A DNA stretch of 64,000 nt from Desmodus rotundus (taxonomy: Eukaryota; Chordata; Mammalia; Chiroptera; Phyllostomidae). Positions within the stretch are counted from its first letter, which is position 1, and each line of letters opens with the position of its first letter. The notes beneath the pieces were generated by a model that worked only from the letters and a program-made list of their open reading frames with translations, made no database searches and was not told where the DNA came from. Location of the stretch: positions 120,916,239 to 120,980,238 of the forward strand of contig NC_071393.1 of assembly GCF_022682495.2 (NCBI RefSeq), read 5' to 3'. Below, one piece after another: positions 25,837 to 39,309 of the stretch. The translations under genes and the position numbers were made by a program.

Positions 25837-28799
25837 ATATAACCTATGGCTTTAGTGTACTTGTATGAAACCTTTATTCCATTGCCACACAACATTTAAA
25901 AACAGGTTATAGTTAGATACCTTTTATGAATTGACTAAGTATACAGAATATACTGTTAATCCTATGAAACGAAATGGTATACCAAATTATGGGAATAAAA
26001 CAAGACAATAATCAATTATGAGAATCTGTTAGAGAAACACTCAGCATCTTCATTAAGTAACTTACCGAAACAGCTTGAAACACAGTATAGGAATAACTTT
26101 AACAATTCCAAATAATAATTAGCTGACAAGACTATTAATCGCAGTGCCAACACCATTCTATTAACCACTCATACGAGCATTGTACAGATTATATAATAGG
26201 CTCATTTATTTAACTACATCAACAAGTATTGTTAAATAAACCGAAATAGAGAAAGAATTTCTAAATAAGGCAGTTTTTACCTTCATAGTTGACAGCTTGC
26301 AATTAGGTGGAAATACGTATAATGATCTAGTAAAGCAACCAAAATGGCCTTTTTAATCTATAACAATATCCTTACTGAGAGTTAGTGTAATAATACACTA
26401 AAGTCATAAAGGAACCACTCAAAGCTAAGAGCTAAGGCAAACAGCAAATGTGAACAAAAAGACTACAGCTAATCAAGTTACCAACATTAGGACCTATAAT
26501 TACACTTGGCTAGCTTCGAAATTCATCTGCGCCAACAGCCTCCTTGCCAGCTTCTGTACACCTCTATCAAAGCCCTTATATATAATATTGAAAGTATTAC
26601 ATAGGTGCCAGCTTTTCCAGACAAAATATGTTCCTGAAGAGAATCATGTCTTAACTCATTTTTATGTCCAGAGCATACAACAAAGCATGTAGGGACACAG
26701 TAGTTTCTCAATAAATTCTGTATTAAAGTGAATAAAATTTGGTCTCTACATCCCCTGTCAAGACTCATGACAAAAACAAATCCCTAATCCCTGGGAACTC
26801 CTGGCCTGGCATTCCTTAACAAGCATGTCAACCCTCTTCCTCCCCACAATGTCTTCTCCTCACCATTCATCGGTTATTTTATCTGTGAGCCTGGTCCCAC
26901 TCTAAGGTGAAGTTCATGTGTATGTAACGCCAACAAAGCAATAGTGACACAACCCCCACTCGATCCTCTAGTTCTTTTAGGATGAACACTAACAAGAAAT
27001 TCATTTGGCAGATTTATGAAAACAATTACCAAAGGCCCTCACAGGTCCATCTAATACGGCAAGATGTCAGCATGGACTAACTGAATAGCAATTCTACTTT
27101 CCATACAGTTTTTGCCCTTTGATTTCGGATCTTATCTTCAATACTTATAGAGTTGCCCACTCGTAGTTCATGGGAACTACAGTATTGTAGCCCATCAATA
27201 ACCTAAGCCATCTTTCCGGTAAATAGACTCAATTCCTCCTTAGTCAGCTGGTCAGTGTGGTATTGCTTATCAGGACCCTTTCACACTGTGGAGGAGCCGT
27301 TGTCTCATGCAGTATTAAAACCCATCTGATCCGAAACTCAATCCCATTAAATGATAAGGGAAAACTGCTCAGTAGCTCCCAAATTAAGGAGCTATGATTA
27401 AGAGTCATCTCTGACACTCATAATTTAGCTGAACAACAGCAGTGAAAGCTTTCTGTTCAGAAATGATAAAGGTTTTAACTTGAAAGAAAATTCCAAGTAT
27501 ATTGCTCTTGTCAAAAATGTGGAGTTTGGAAAAAGAAACAAGAGAAATGCTTTATAAATGCACAACAGAGGTTTCTAGTCCAAAAATTCTGGGACAGCAA
27601 AACATGCGTATTTTAAATTGCCTATGCAGGTGGCATAAATGCTAATTTACATTTGGTTCTATCAAAAATGGTTAGGAATGCACAGGATGACTGTTCTTAA
27701 AGTAGGACACAAAATTCTACAAGGTTGGGTCAGTTTCTATGCTTAGCCATAATACTGTTAAGTTTCTCATTAAGAATTTTTGAGGGGGGCTTCTCTAATG
27801 AATATCTGGCCTTCAAAGGTACACCTGGTCTTTCCACCGCCTGTACCTTACCCACCAATGTCAGGCATTATCTGTGTTTATTCAAATACTGTCATCTTCT
27901 CGTCATTGTTTTACCTATAATTAGCCAACTGGAGAACGTGTACATACTTTTTGTATGACCAAGCTTAAATATTGCATTTTTGCAGAAGCCTTCTGTGACA
28001 CGCCGGCAGCACCATAACCCCATCCCCCCAGCACAGATACCATAGTTCTTCCTTCCTGTGTTCTTTTGCCAATGTTTACATATTTCTATAACAACACAAC
28101 ACACCTTAAGGAGATTTAAAATTTGTTAACGTCGCCATTCCCCCTATTAACTTCACTAACTTCCATGGCTTGCTAACACTTACATCCCCAATGTCCATAT
28201 ACCAAAAGTACACAATCGGTAATTCTCGGCTGAAAGGAGACTTTGGGTGGCAATACACACGATGGAAAGAACCTTCAGTGTGAAGCGACATGGCATTTAG
28301 TCTATGTTCCCATTATTCGTATGGCACTGGAAAAGTCACATGCCTTCCCTGAAACCTCACTTTTCACCTATTTTTAAATAAGGGCACTGTACAAACTTAA
28401 AGGTTCTATCTTGCAATAAAATCCTAAGTTGGACCATAATTGGAAGGGTTTACAGTACTGGTGGTTTTCTTACAGAATTAGAATGGGATGGAAGACTTTG
28501 CATATTAGTATGTTAAAGTTGAAAAAACTAGTCTGAAAAGGAATGCAAGTGCTTAAGTATTGATACTAGATAAACATATAGCTACATCTTATGTGGTCAT
28601 AATTTTCTATATATTTGAATTTCTATATATTTGAATTTACAAATTGATTTATAAAGATAGCTGATAATTACACAATGTGTATAAAAATATTTAGGCTAAG
28701 ATTAGCAAATGGCATTTGCTAATTTTACTTATATTTGCTTATCTTCCATTAAATTTGAATCATAATTCCAAAGAACCATGATGCAGGAAAGTTACCTTC

Positions 28800-28925
28800 C
28801 GAACTTAAAGTCAATCCCTCCACTTTTGCAAACGAGGAAACAAGACACCAAGGAAGGTGGGGGGATTTGCTTAAGCCACACGGACATTTGGCACGCTTTG
28901 AGCTCACCCTCAGAAACCAAAGTAT
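28800..28925 (-). mobile_element. MIR SINE, reverse orientation, degraded
   Basis: acttttgcaaacgaggaaac, gatttgcttaagccacacgg and gctttgagctcaccctcag follow the reversed MIR order with many substitutions. Confidence 0.55.
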
Positions 28926-29292
28926 AATAAGTATGGATGTGTACGGAAGGTTGGTTACAGCTGCCCTGACCTTTGTACACGTCGGAGATGTTGCCTATCC
29001 CAAGGAAAGGGCACAAGACTTTGTCTCTCTGGCAATCTAGTTTAGTATTTCAACAGTATTATTGCCTTTCTTTATTCTCCCATCCCATCCCTATACTATT
29101 CAGCTAATTTTTAAATGTTAAGTTAAAGGAACACGCAGGTTTCTTAAATGCATTACAATGGTATCTTTCCCAGCAATAAAGTACTGCAGCTTCATATGCT
29201 CAGTTACGTGACAAAAATAGATGGCTAGCCCAAATAGAACACCTTAAAGCTCATAAATATTATGATAACCTTAGGGTTCAAAGATTAATTAC

Positions 29293-29352
29293 CTTGCTTT
29301 CTGCTAACCAGCGATGTGGGTCATAATTAATATCAGAACCAGATGAAAAAAC
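29293..29352 (-). CDS. CEP128: CEP128 internal coding microexon-like exon, 20 codons
   Basis: A 60-nt minus-strand exon with acceptor ...acctggaaaaa on the plus strand (AG at 29354-29353) and donor gtaattaatc (29292 downward); phase 0 at both ends. It encodes VFSSGSDINYDPHRWLAESK, matching the human segment between ...EKLK and TKLQW. This is the one non-coiled-coil stretch among the exons here: it is rich in G, S, D and P and carries a YDPHRW motif, so it probably forms a hinge between coil segments. Since it is short and in phase 0, skipping it would keep the frame. It is too short for a normal ORF scan and is found only through its neighbours. Confidence 0.93.
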
Positions 29353-30416
29353 CTGGAAAAAAAGGAGAAAATAGTCTATCAAAAGTAGATTTTTCTCTGA
29401 AATGAATTTACCTGTATGAAATTTTTCATTGTAACATCCAAAAGTTTAATACCTAAACTTAAGGGTTTAGAAAGAAGACAGTTCATACCAAGTACTGAAC
29501 CTACTCCAAAACACCATTTATTTAACATGCCTATTTATGTAAGCATACATATGTATACACGTAATATATGTTCTGACAGTAAATATTTAGTTCAAGTGCA
29601 GAGACATGAATCAACTCTTAGTGCTATCATTGCTAGAATCTCTGGAGGCTGATTTCAGAGTTCTGCATGTCAAGCAGCCTCAATTAAACTGGTTTATCTC
29701 ATTTTTTTTGTCTGTTTCTTTTCCTCAGTCTTGCTCCACATAATGTATTTCACAGTGGGCTAAATGTAATTACATGGAAACGTAATTCTTTGTCTCATTT
29801 ATCCTTCTTTAATTTTATACTATGAGGGCCATTTTGTCGCATTAATGGTTGTATAGAAATGACAGGAACTAATCAATGTAACTTCATGCAATCATTGCTT
29901 TGTATTTCATCATGGTAACAAAATCCTACAATAAATAGGCTGTCTATGTCACTGACCTGATTTCCTTCACACCGACTCATTTATAAAATCATTGTCATCT
30001 GGCTCTGCATTATTACTGATGAAACTGTACTCAAAGGTTGCCAATGATTTTAGAATCGTAAATAAATTATTTTTTTCTCAATTGCTACTTTTGTTGAACC
30101 TACGATATTTGTGCAGGACTTTTTTCTAGAAATGTTCTATTAAAAAAATCCTATCTGCTGCAAAAGATGTCTCTTCCTGTTCTCAAATACTTCCATATTT
30201 TCTGATGTGTGTGCACATCTATCTCTCCCTTAAGAAATATCATTAGGTAATTCATTCGGACATATGACAATGAGTGCCGGCCACAGGGCACATACAAGAA
30301 TGTTGTATTCTCATATCCAACCTTTCTCTTGTCTACTCTTTCACTATAAACGTCACCTAACTCTCATACCCTCTCTCCCTGGCTTTGCAATGAAATTTTC
30401 CCTAATCACTCTAGGG

Positions 30417-30630
30417 CAGGGGTGTCAAACTCATTTTCACGGGGGACCACACCAGCCTTGCGGTTGCCTTCAAAGGGCCAAATGTAATTTTAGGACTGTA
30501 TACATGTAACTACTCCTTAACTAGGGGTGAGGAGCTCAGCGCTGCCACTGGGAAGAAACAAGGTGCCAGGACAGATAAACCAAGGTGGAGGGCCGGATTC
30601 GGCCCACGAGCCTTGTGTTTGCCACCTGTA
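30417..30630 (+). mobile_element. hAT-like miniature DNA transposon
   Basis: About 214 bp starting caggggtgtcaaactcattt and ending gtgtttgccacctgta. The short terminal inverted repeats are imperfect (ggtgtcaaac / gtttgccacc). Flanking octamers ctctaggg (30409-30416) and ccctaggg (30631-30638) differ at one base. The first 100 bp match the left part of 12098-12288; the right part (gggccggattcggcccacga) differs. Confidence 0.78.
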
Positions 30631-32403
30631 CCCTAGGGCATAGAAAAAAATTTGTCTTCATCCAATGCCTATCCTCTTTATGCTCTACACATAAATGAAT
30701 ACTCAGACCAAGTGTTATGGGAAAAGCTCTTGAATTATCAAAGACTGACCTGAGAAAATGACACCTCTTTTATTCAGACATTTTCCTATTTGTTTTATTA
30801 TGGTGGTGGTGTATTAAGTGTCTATCCTTAAGTTTTCAAACACTATAGGCATCTACTAAAGTAGAATAAGTAATAAATACAGTGGTTGGAAAAAGAAATT
30901 TATAGTTAGAAATAACACCAATATCCCCAAGGACTTTCCCAGACTCGCTTGTTACATATCTATGATTCAATCTATTCCACAGCACAGTCACTCTCTACAG
31001 AAAATGAGTGAAAATTTCATCAGCAACACTTCAAAAAGTCGACAAATGACAAGGAATAATTGGAATTAATCCATTTTTAAAAACATTTTACAAGGATCAC
31101 CACTCTCCCATAGGCCTCTCAACTATAAAGCAAAGAATTGATTTAACCAATGCCAAAGGGTGGTTTCTTTGAGGCAAGAGCAAATGTTATGTTCTTCGGT
31201 ATTCCTTTATTTTCTTTTCCTCAAGTTTATAGAAACGAAACAACAGAAGTTATACATAGAAAGAGATTCACATGAAAAAAATTACTCTTAAAAATAAAAA
31301 CTGAATAAAATTTCCAATCTTTTAAGTTTATTTCCACCCATCACTTCGAGAACAAGGGGGAAAGACCCATTACTACAATTATTCCATTCCTGAGAGCCTA
31401 TTAAAGAGGAGGGTGCTTTTCGGAATGTTGGATGGAAGGACAATCTGAGCAATCTGTTGTGTGCACAGTGTTTTAGCCTGGAATTACCCACAGTGAGCTT
31501 TCTAAACCTCATAGCATGATCCAAATGATTCCACTTTTAGATCTCTCCTTGGCTGACAACAAGTCTTCCTGGCATAAATACTTAACTTTAGAATAAACAT
31601 TACATTGTTACCATGTGATTCTTATAGATCAAATTAGGATTTCAAGGCTACGCATCCTGTAAATGTATGTAAACAAGAAAAATCATAAATAAACACAGCA
31701 ACATTAGACCAGCAAAAAATTAAACCAGCATTATAACAGGCCCTAGAACAAGACGAAAGGAGTTACTAAAGCCAATTACTTCTCATATTTGGCTCACAGT
31801 CCCCTTAAATTGACATCTGATTTGTTTTAAAAATGTACATAGAAATGCATACTGCAGAGATTCCACCAACTCCACAAAATTCCATCAGTTAAACATTTTC
31901 ATTAAAGTTCAATCCTAAGACACCTTCTACTTCAAGAGTAAGATTATAGTTTTATTTTCTTTAAAACACCACTTAAGAAAGTAAAGGAAAAAATAGTAGG
32001 AAAGAGCAGGAAAAAAGAAAGGAAAGTAGTATGAAATGGAATGATCACTTTATATGAGGAAAAGGATGAATGACAAAATAATAAGAAAAACGTGAAGAGT
32101 ATTAAAAAGCCCATATGCATACTATAATATGAGTACTGTCATATCATCAAATGAAATAAACATTGGGGTAAATGATAGCCTGTGTCAGGTTATGCCATAT
32201 GAAAGCGATCCAATGCTCTCTGTAGGTACCGCAACAGTTCTACAACCTAGAGATGATAGAGGTGCTTACCTTCAAGAAATTACGAACATCCATGATTACT
32301 TCTGTTTTTATCATTTCACCAAAACTATAAATTGAGTAGCAATCAATATTCCATTTTAAAGATAGAAAAGCTAAATTAAATATAATTTGTTTCAATAGGA
32401 AGG

Positions 32404-32655
32404 GCAGACAGCATAGTGGTTACCTGATTAAGCTCCAGAGTTAGAATCCCAAGGTTTAAAGTCTTAGTTGTAGCAATTAACTAGATATATAGGGCCAGGG
32501 GCAAGTTCCTTAACCCCTCCAAGCCTTGCTTTCTCTTACCAAGATAGATTTAATCAGAGTATCTAAAGGATAGGGCGGTTTTAGGGGTTAAGGGAGAGAA
32601 TGCATATACCACACATACCACAGTACCTGCGACATAACTACCAGTCAATAGATGT
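32404..32655 (+). mobile_element. MIR SINE
   Basis: Near full length: cagcatagtggtta, ..agttagaatcccaag, ggggcaagttccttaacccc, aatgcatatacc and the cagtacctgcgacataacta end all follow the MIR order, including the core region. Confidence 0.7.
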
Positions 32656-33007
32656 TAGCAGGTAACATACCGACAAGAACAAAAATGGCCTGTGATAACG
32701 AAAAATTCAAAAATGCAGGCCTCATGACTCCAAGGACGTATTTTAATCAGCAGCACTGCCTCTCCGGTACGACATTTCCTTTCACAGAGTGAGGCGCAGG
32801 CAAGTCCAGGGAATCACAGCGCACCCATCCTCTCACTGTGACTGTGCAATAGACACAGCACCTCATTCTCAAAATGCAAGATGATACTCTCTTTTACAAA
32901 ACTTTCAGGAGGGAAAATGGGATCACCATTGTAACCATGCGTTAAGATCTTATTATAATTATCTATTAGGAAACTAAGTGAAAGGCACAATGAGAACTCA
33001 TAATTAC

Positions 33008-33184
33008 TTTCAGTTTCTCCATCGACTCCCTGGAGAAGGTTTTACAAGCTGCATCAATTTCCTTTCCTATCACACCAAGAATGGATTCCTGTTCGGTCTC
33101 CAGACAAAGAAGTTGATCCTTGAGCTGCAATCTGGCCTCTTCCATCCTCCTTAAGTGCTCTTCTTCAGTGCTTATATGTTTCTC
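33008..33184 (-). CDS. CEP128: CEP128 internal coding exon, 59 codons
   Basis: Minus-strand exon with acceptor ...ctttag (ending 33185) and donor gtaatta (33007 downward); 177 nt, phase 0 at both ends. The translation opens EKHISTEEEHLRRMEEARLQ, includes LKDQLLCLETEQESILGVIG and KEIDAACKTFS, and ends MEKLK. It joins in frame to ...LKDQLEEK of the preceding exon across a 13.8-kb intron. The first part is coiled coil. The part around the single GVIGKEIDAACK stretch is less heptad-regular and may be a break in the coil. There is no damage in the reading frame. Confidence 0.95.
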
Positions 33185-36100
33185 CTAAAGCATTTGTAAG
33201 AAATAAAAACAATTATTAAGTGGAGGCAAGAAACACCTGTAATACCTGTGCATCCAACTCAAACAACTGTATTAGAAAACAGACTGGACTCTGGCAGTCC
33301 CTTTACTGAAATAAAACATTCTGCCTGCTCGTTAACTGAGGTCAAATTATAGAGAATTCACATGTAGGGCACTGAGGGAACTGGTGAATGGATTCTTGAT
33401 GAAGAAAATTATAGTTAATCTGTAGCCAAAAGAAAAAGTTGAAAAAAAATCCTTTACCATTTTAATAATTTAATGTCATTGACGCATCAAAGAGTAAAAG
33501 CTAACACTACAAACTGACTTTGAGCTTTCGACAATTAGTATAACAGCAGATAATGCAAAATGTCAAATAAGATAGTGTCAGCTCCTTCATTTCAGAAAAA
33601 AAAAATGTTACTACCTTTATCTCATCAAAACATCGTTTTTAAAAAGTCTAAGTTTTCAAATGCAGTATACTGCATAAATGCTTCGAGTCACGAAAACCTG
33701 ATTAAAGCAAGACGGAGGCACTTTTCAAATAAGCAAATAGTACATTTAATAAAAAGGGATTTCTAAGGAACCCTGTAAGAAATTACAAGGGCTTGGGGGC
33801 CCCCTGTAGGAAAAACAATTTTCAATCATGATTACATAATTTCATTACTAGAGAAATTCAAGCTGTAATGCACAAGGCTTGGAGGGGAAAAGCAGAATCA
33901 CTGAAACTCTGAGTGTAAACAGTGGACCAAAAAGCCATGATGGCTGGCTAGTTTCGCCTTCAGACATCCCAGAGTAGCCGAATCATCTTTACCTGCCCTA
34001 GAAAATACAACACAAATAGGAAGATTATGTGGCCAACAAACTGAGCCTGAATTTAAAATACCAAAGAGATCTGCTCAATTAAAAATAATCAGGAAAAGTA
34101 GAATGGTATTTCAGCAGAAAAATCACACATTTCCATTCAATTCAACTTGCTTCTAAAAACGAATGAAACACCCTCTGCCCAAAAGAACAGTCCTTTCACA
34201 ACCTGTCTTCTGCCCTTCTCTCCCCCTTCCTCACCCTGCTCTCCACTCTCTCATACTTTAACATCTTGCAGCTTTTCAAGTATGCCTACATGTGTCTCCT
34301 CTGACCAATCTGATGTGTTCTACTCTGCTTCAAGTTGCACTATTTCAAATGGAGCTGGTAGCCAAGAGACAGCATTTGCCTCGATGAATACATCATTAAG
34401 CTGGTCTGGATCTCAGCTTTGTAAACTTAGGAAGTGGATTTTCTTTTCTTTTTAGGTCTCAGAGTGGAGTCATCTTTTGGCAGTAGAGTAACAGTAAGTT
34501 CACGAGAGACTTACGTGCAAACTAGAAATGCCCCTCCGTTAACTGCGTTAGTTTGCACTGAGAACCATAACTGCCATATGGATCAGAATGCTCGTATCAG
34601 CACAGCCAGCACCTTTAGGTCCTGTAGGCCACTCTAGACGGGAGAGCAAATTATGATCAGAAAGTGACTGAGTGAACAGGAAATTGGAGCAGGAAGATTT
34701 GTTTTATGAAAAATGTTTAAATGGCATCATGCTAATGGCCGCCTGGAGTGTCCATCTACACATCAGGGATTTACAAACCACGATAATAACAAGAGTGTTC
34801 CATCCTCCTGCACAGTGTTTGGGCGGAGATGGCGTAAGCCCATCTGCCTTTCTGCTTTATCCACCTTCGGATTCTGATGAACTTCCGTTCTTGATTGATA
34901 TGGCATTTCTTCAGATACACTGATATCTTCACTCAGTCTTGATCTCATCTAGAAGCCTTCGCATCCTGGCTCTGCACGGTATGTGATTATTTTATAGGTT
35001 GCTCATCAGACAGCAACCTCACTGTCAAGTGTCTGGCGAGGACCCTTGCCTCTGGGTTGTTTCTGCACACCACAAGCACACAGCTCGACAAAGGCTGACT
35101 CTCGGCCACCAGCCCCTTTCCAAAGAGCGCAACTTCAGCACTCCTACACATCAGATGGGTAGAAGGGGACACATGTGGCATACCTGCCACCTACACTTCT
35201 TACCCTTCAAAGTTCATCCTCAAGACTCTTTCCTTTCTTAATTGCCCAATACAGAATGTTTTCACAGCACATTATTTATATCATAGTTTAAAAAAAGGTA
35301 CCAAACTGTAATGTAATTGTTTTTGCTCCTGTCTCCTTCAATAAACTGCTTATTTCAGGAGTCCAGAGAACATATTTGTATTTATCTTTAAATTCCCCAA
35401 CTTTGCTCCATAAGTGATCTCAACAGTGTTCTGAAGACTGCAGTTCCACACTGTAAAGGCCACACCATGAACGAGCCTGCAGATCTACACACACAGAGGC
35501 CACACAGGGGGGCTCAGAGGTTTCCTCTCCATATACACACACGCAGGTCCTTGGACTGCTGCGGTGTTCTCGCTGGTGTGACATTGACAAAGAACACTCC
35601 CTGTCAGGGGTTGCTGATGAACTTAGAGGACAACTGTCCATGATCTAAATGCAGGCAATTCCCAACAGTGTTCTAATTGACCGCTCTGTTCTCATCTCCC
35701 TCGCAGCCATCTTTCTTTTATCCACTATCACTTTTCTGTTATTTGACTCATTAAGAAGAAGACAAAACTACTTCCACACACAGATATTCTTAAAATGTTA
35801 ATAATGTCATAAAAGGCTCTACCATTCAATTTCTTTAGCAAAGACTGAACATTTCATTATCCAATTCACTGTCCACCGTGAGATAATTAGCATGCTACGC
35901 CTAATCTCCCTTTGAAGTGAAACTCGGAACTATGAACTCACAATGGACCTCAGAGATCAGTGGGCTCAACTACCTGTGCTTTCAGAAAGCCCTTCTTTTA
36001 CATTTCTGACAGAAGCTAATCCAACCCCTACACAAGCAGATGAAGTTTCAAGGAACAGAATACTTGACAAAACTGTAAAATCTCTCATTAGTCTAAGTGC

Positions 36101-36954
36101 TATACTCAAGAGTTAAAGTAAATAAATGAATCCTCCACCCTACTAAATCTTCTAAGACTCCAGGTCAAGTTATATGTTCTTTTATGTAATTAGGTTTCAG
36201 ATACTGCACCATACCAGTTCTCCATCTTCTGCATGTGCTCTAAGACCATAAATCTAAGAGGTAAGTAAGCTTTTCCATTCAGTACTTAAGCAACTGGAAT
36301 TTCACTTATTCACTCATTCAACGAGTTTCTGTGGCAGGCCTACTTCGGTGAGACATTCTCTGGGCCTAGGGGCAGAATGAATGAGAGAGGTTAGGTCCCC
36401 GCCCTCACAGTGCCAACAAATATCTCCATTAAATTTCATCAGTTTTGGTTTTTTTGTGGCTTGAGAATCTTATTTGTATACTAATTGTGACACCCAATAC
36501 ATTAGCTCTTTCTCTCTTCAGTTCATGTTCCAGAAATACCTCTACCAACGGAGCAAGCACAGCTAATTCTATGGAAGAGGTGGGAAACTGGCTGAAATTA
36601 ATCCACTCATTCTGTCTGATTTGGAGGCAGGTAGATTAACAAGGGCAGGTGGGAATATTTAGGCACTATGATGGCTATTCCCTGGGCTTCCAGGGAATTC
36701 AAAGGGAGCAATAATTCTACAGCAAAAAGCTACCATATTTCTAGAGACCCAGAGGCAAGACAAGGTATTTTAGAGACTGTTTCGAAATATGGAAGACACG
36801 GTCTGACTTCATGTTTCAGCATGAATGGACACAGATACGTGGGTCTGGGGAATACAAGGAGCTTCTTTGTGAGGACACAGATAGATCAAGCTGACCAAAG
36901 CTGTTCGTATAATCCAAGAAGAGAGATATCCTAGACCATGGCTGAAAGTGAATG

Positions 36955-37085
36955 AGAGAATCAACCCTTAATTTTACAAGTGAGGAAACCAACGTTCAGA
37001 CAAACTAAGTAACTTGACAAAGTTCAAAGAGCCTACAACCCAAACGCTGGTCCTCTGACTCCCTGAATAGTGGTTTCTGTTAAAA
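36955..37085 (-). mobile_element. MIR SINE, reverse orientation
   Basis: The plus strand shows attttacaagtgaggaaacc, aactaagtaacttgacaaag and ggtcctctgactccctg, the reverse complement of the MIR core. Confidence 0.7.
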
Positions 37086-38067
37086 GGCTAGAAAGGTCAA
37101 TTTTCACAAAGTGGAGTTTAGAAAGCCAATGTGAAAAACTCAGAAAAGTTATTAGCAGGTTATGTGGGGACTAATATAGTCTAAAAGTATAAAGAATAAC
37201 ACAAGAAAAATGTTTCTGAATGAGCCTCATCATTAGGAAAGAAAATATATGACATACCTGCAAATTCAAAATAGACCACAGAAAGGAAAAAAAACTCATC
37301 AAGCACACACAGTATCTTAAACTTTTGAAGGCTATCCTTCCACACTGGCGACATACCCTATGTACACATCAAACCTGGTCTTGGCAAATTTCCATTAGTA
37401 AGTGTACTCGTCACACACTGAGCATGTGCAGTTCCACCATCAAGACGGCAAAGGTTTCATGAAGTTTCCATTTCAGGACAAGAAAGCCTTATATTATTGA
37501 CATTTATTTCTAAAGGGAATAAAAAATTATACTGCTCACATTTTGATCATACACACACACAGACACTGTTGACTGGCTTGATCAATGGAGCTATAATTCA
37601 AAGGGCAAGAAAAATACTCCCCTAATTATAATTGTGCTTCAGCATGCTCTTCGCAACTCAGAACATTCACTTGCCTGAAGGCTGTAAAGATTATAAGGAG
37701 ACATGATCTTAATGGAAATAGAGTAACTTCAATAAAACTAGACCATATCCAAAATGTTATCTCCTTGGTAAAGCTTATGAGATTCCTTCAATGTCTTAAG
37801 AGTTCCAGAAAAGCTGCTTTATTTCCATTATGGTTATTGCATGAAATGAAAATAATCCTTCACACACCTTAACAGAAACATTATGGTAAATAAAGCACAG
37901 TCACACAACAAAATAAATCATTAATTTCCAAAGTTAATGTTTTTCCGTTAGAGAAAACTAACTTGAATAACCAAGTGTGGCAATATTTCAGCCCCAAGGC
38001 CATCTTTAATACATCAGCAGGAGCTGGGGGAGAGACAGGATAAGAGGCAGAGAGAGATCAAATACTA

Positions 38068-38190
38068 TGGGATGGGTCAAAAGTAGGTTTACATTGTTCC
38101 CATTGGAAAATAATACAATAGTAAATAATATAAGAATAAACTCTGTGTTTCACATACTCACAACTGTAAACCTACTTTTAGCCCACCCTG
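38068..38190 (-). mobile_element. Mariner-like miniature element, about 123 bp
   Basis: Bounded by TA dinucleotides (38066-38067 and 38191-38192). The inverted ends contain gggtcaaaagtaggtttaca and its complement, then caccctg. The interior matches the reverse complement of the element at 63702-63822. Too short to encode transposase. Confidence 0.8.
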
Positions 38191-39228
38191 TATTAAAAGC
38201 TGAAATAAAAACTACCACAGTGTAATTCAAAATAATTGGGAGCATGGACTGCTGAAATTCTAGACCTGCGTACATCACCTAAAAAGTTTTGAGGAAGAGT
38301 ATTTCTGTAACAGAAGATAACTGTATGCCTAAGCCTTAAATCCAGGACACTAGCATTACAAGGCACATAATGGAACTAGCCTGAACAAAAATTGAATCTG
38401 TCTGGAAGCCATTTATCTGGCTCTTTAAAGAAGGCTCACATTACTTATGCCAACAGAGTTGACTCGGCTGTAAGGAAGTTAAGATACAACATGAAACACC
38501 AACCAAAGCAGAAATAGTGGCACAACTCAACAAGAAGGGTCTACTACAGATGTTCTGGGAGATTTTTTAATAAGTTTAATCCAGAAAATTACTACACTGC
38601 AGTCAAACTGTCTTGCAAAACAGCCAATAAATAAATAACACCTTAAATGCTGGCCACACCGTAACTACTTTTTTCAAGCTTACTTCTCAAAAAATAGATC
38701 GTATGAGAGTAGGCTTCTTAAGTTCAAAGTATGGCTTTCTATTAAGCACCTAGATTGGAATCAAAAATAAACAAAAATAATAACAATTCTAAAATCTATA
38801 GCTGCAATCAATTGAAAAAGTCTCCATGGACTTAACCTACGTATATCCCTTGCCCTCTGTGAACACACTATCTGGGAGTAGGGAAGGTCCTAAGACTGAA
38901 TTTTTTTCCTCATTATAAAAGCCCAATAATATGCACCTCCTTCCTCAACCACATGGATATTGTAACGAGACAGAACACCTGAGCTCTCAGGAAGGCTGTG
39001 TGTCCTCTCTATCCACTGACACTTCATATGAGCTTCTGCTGTAACACTTAACCACTGGGTGTATCTTTTACATACATCCCCTCACCAGAACTGCTACGCA
39101 TATGTTTTGTATATGTCCCCTCACCAGACTGTAAATTCCTCTAGGTTAAAAATCTTATTCTTCTCCATTCAAGCATCCTAACACTTACTAGAGTGTCTTC
39201 CACAAATGTGAAAGTCAATAAATTCTCT

Positions 39229-39309
39229 GGAATATATATATATTTATATGTATTACATATATATATACCTATATATATATGTGTGTGTATATAAATATAC
39301 ATATATATT
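39229..39309. repeat. AT-rich microsatellite
   Basis: Alternating (TA)n with a short (GT)n insert, about 80 bp. Confidence 0.9.

Larger units (their letters stand above)
24395..29292 (-). other. CEP128: CEP128 intron
   Basis: A 4.9-kb intron between the 20-codon exon and the 64-codon exon. It contains an antisense VES SINE (24811-25006), an MLT1-like LTR (25458-25836) and a MIR relic (28800-28925). The remainder is AT-rich unique sequence with no open frame worth reporting. Confidence 0.9.
29353..33007 (-). other. CEP128: CEP128 intron
   Basis: A 3.7-kb intron between the 59-codon and 20-codon exons. It contains a hAT miniature element (30417-30630) and a MIR (32404-32655). Otherwise I see only AT-rich unique sequence. 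Confidence 0.9.
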
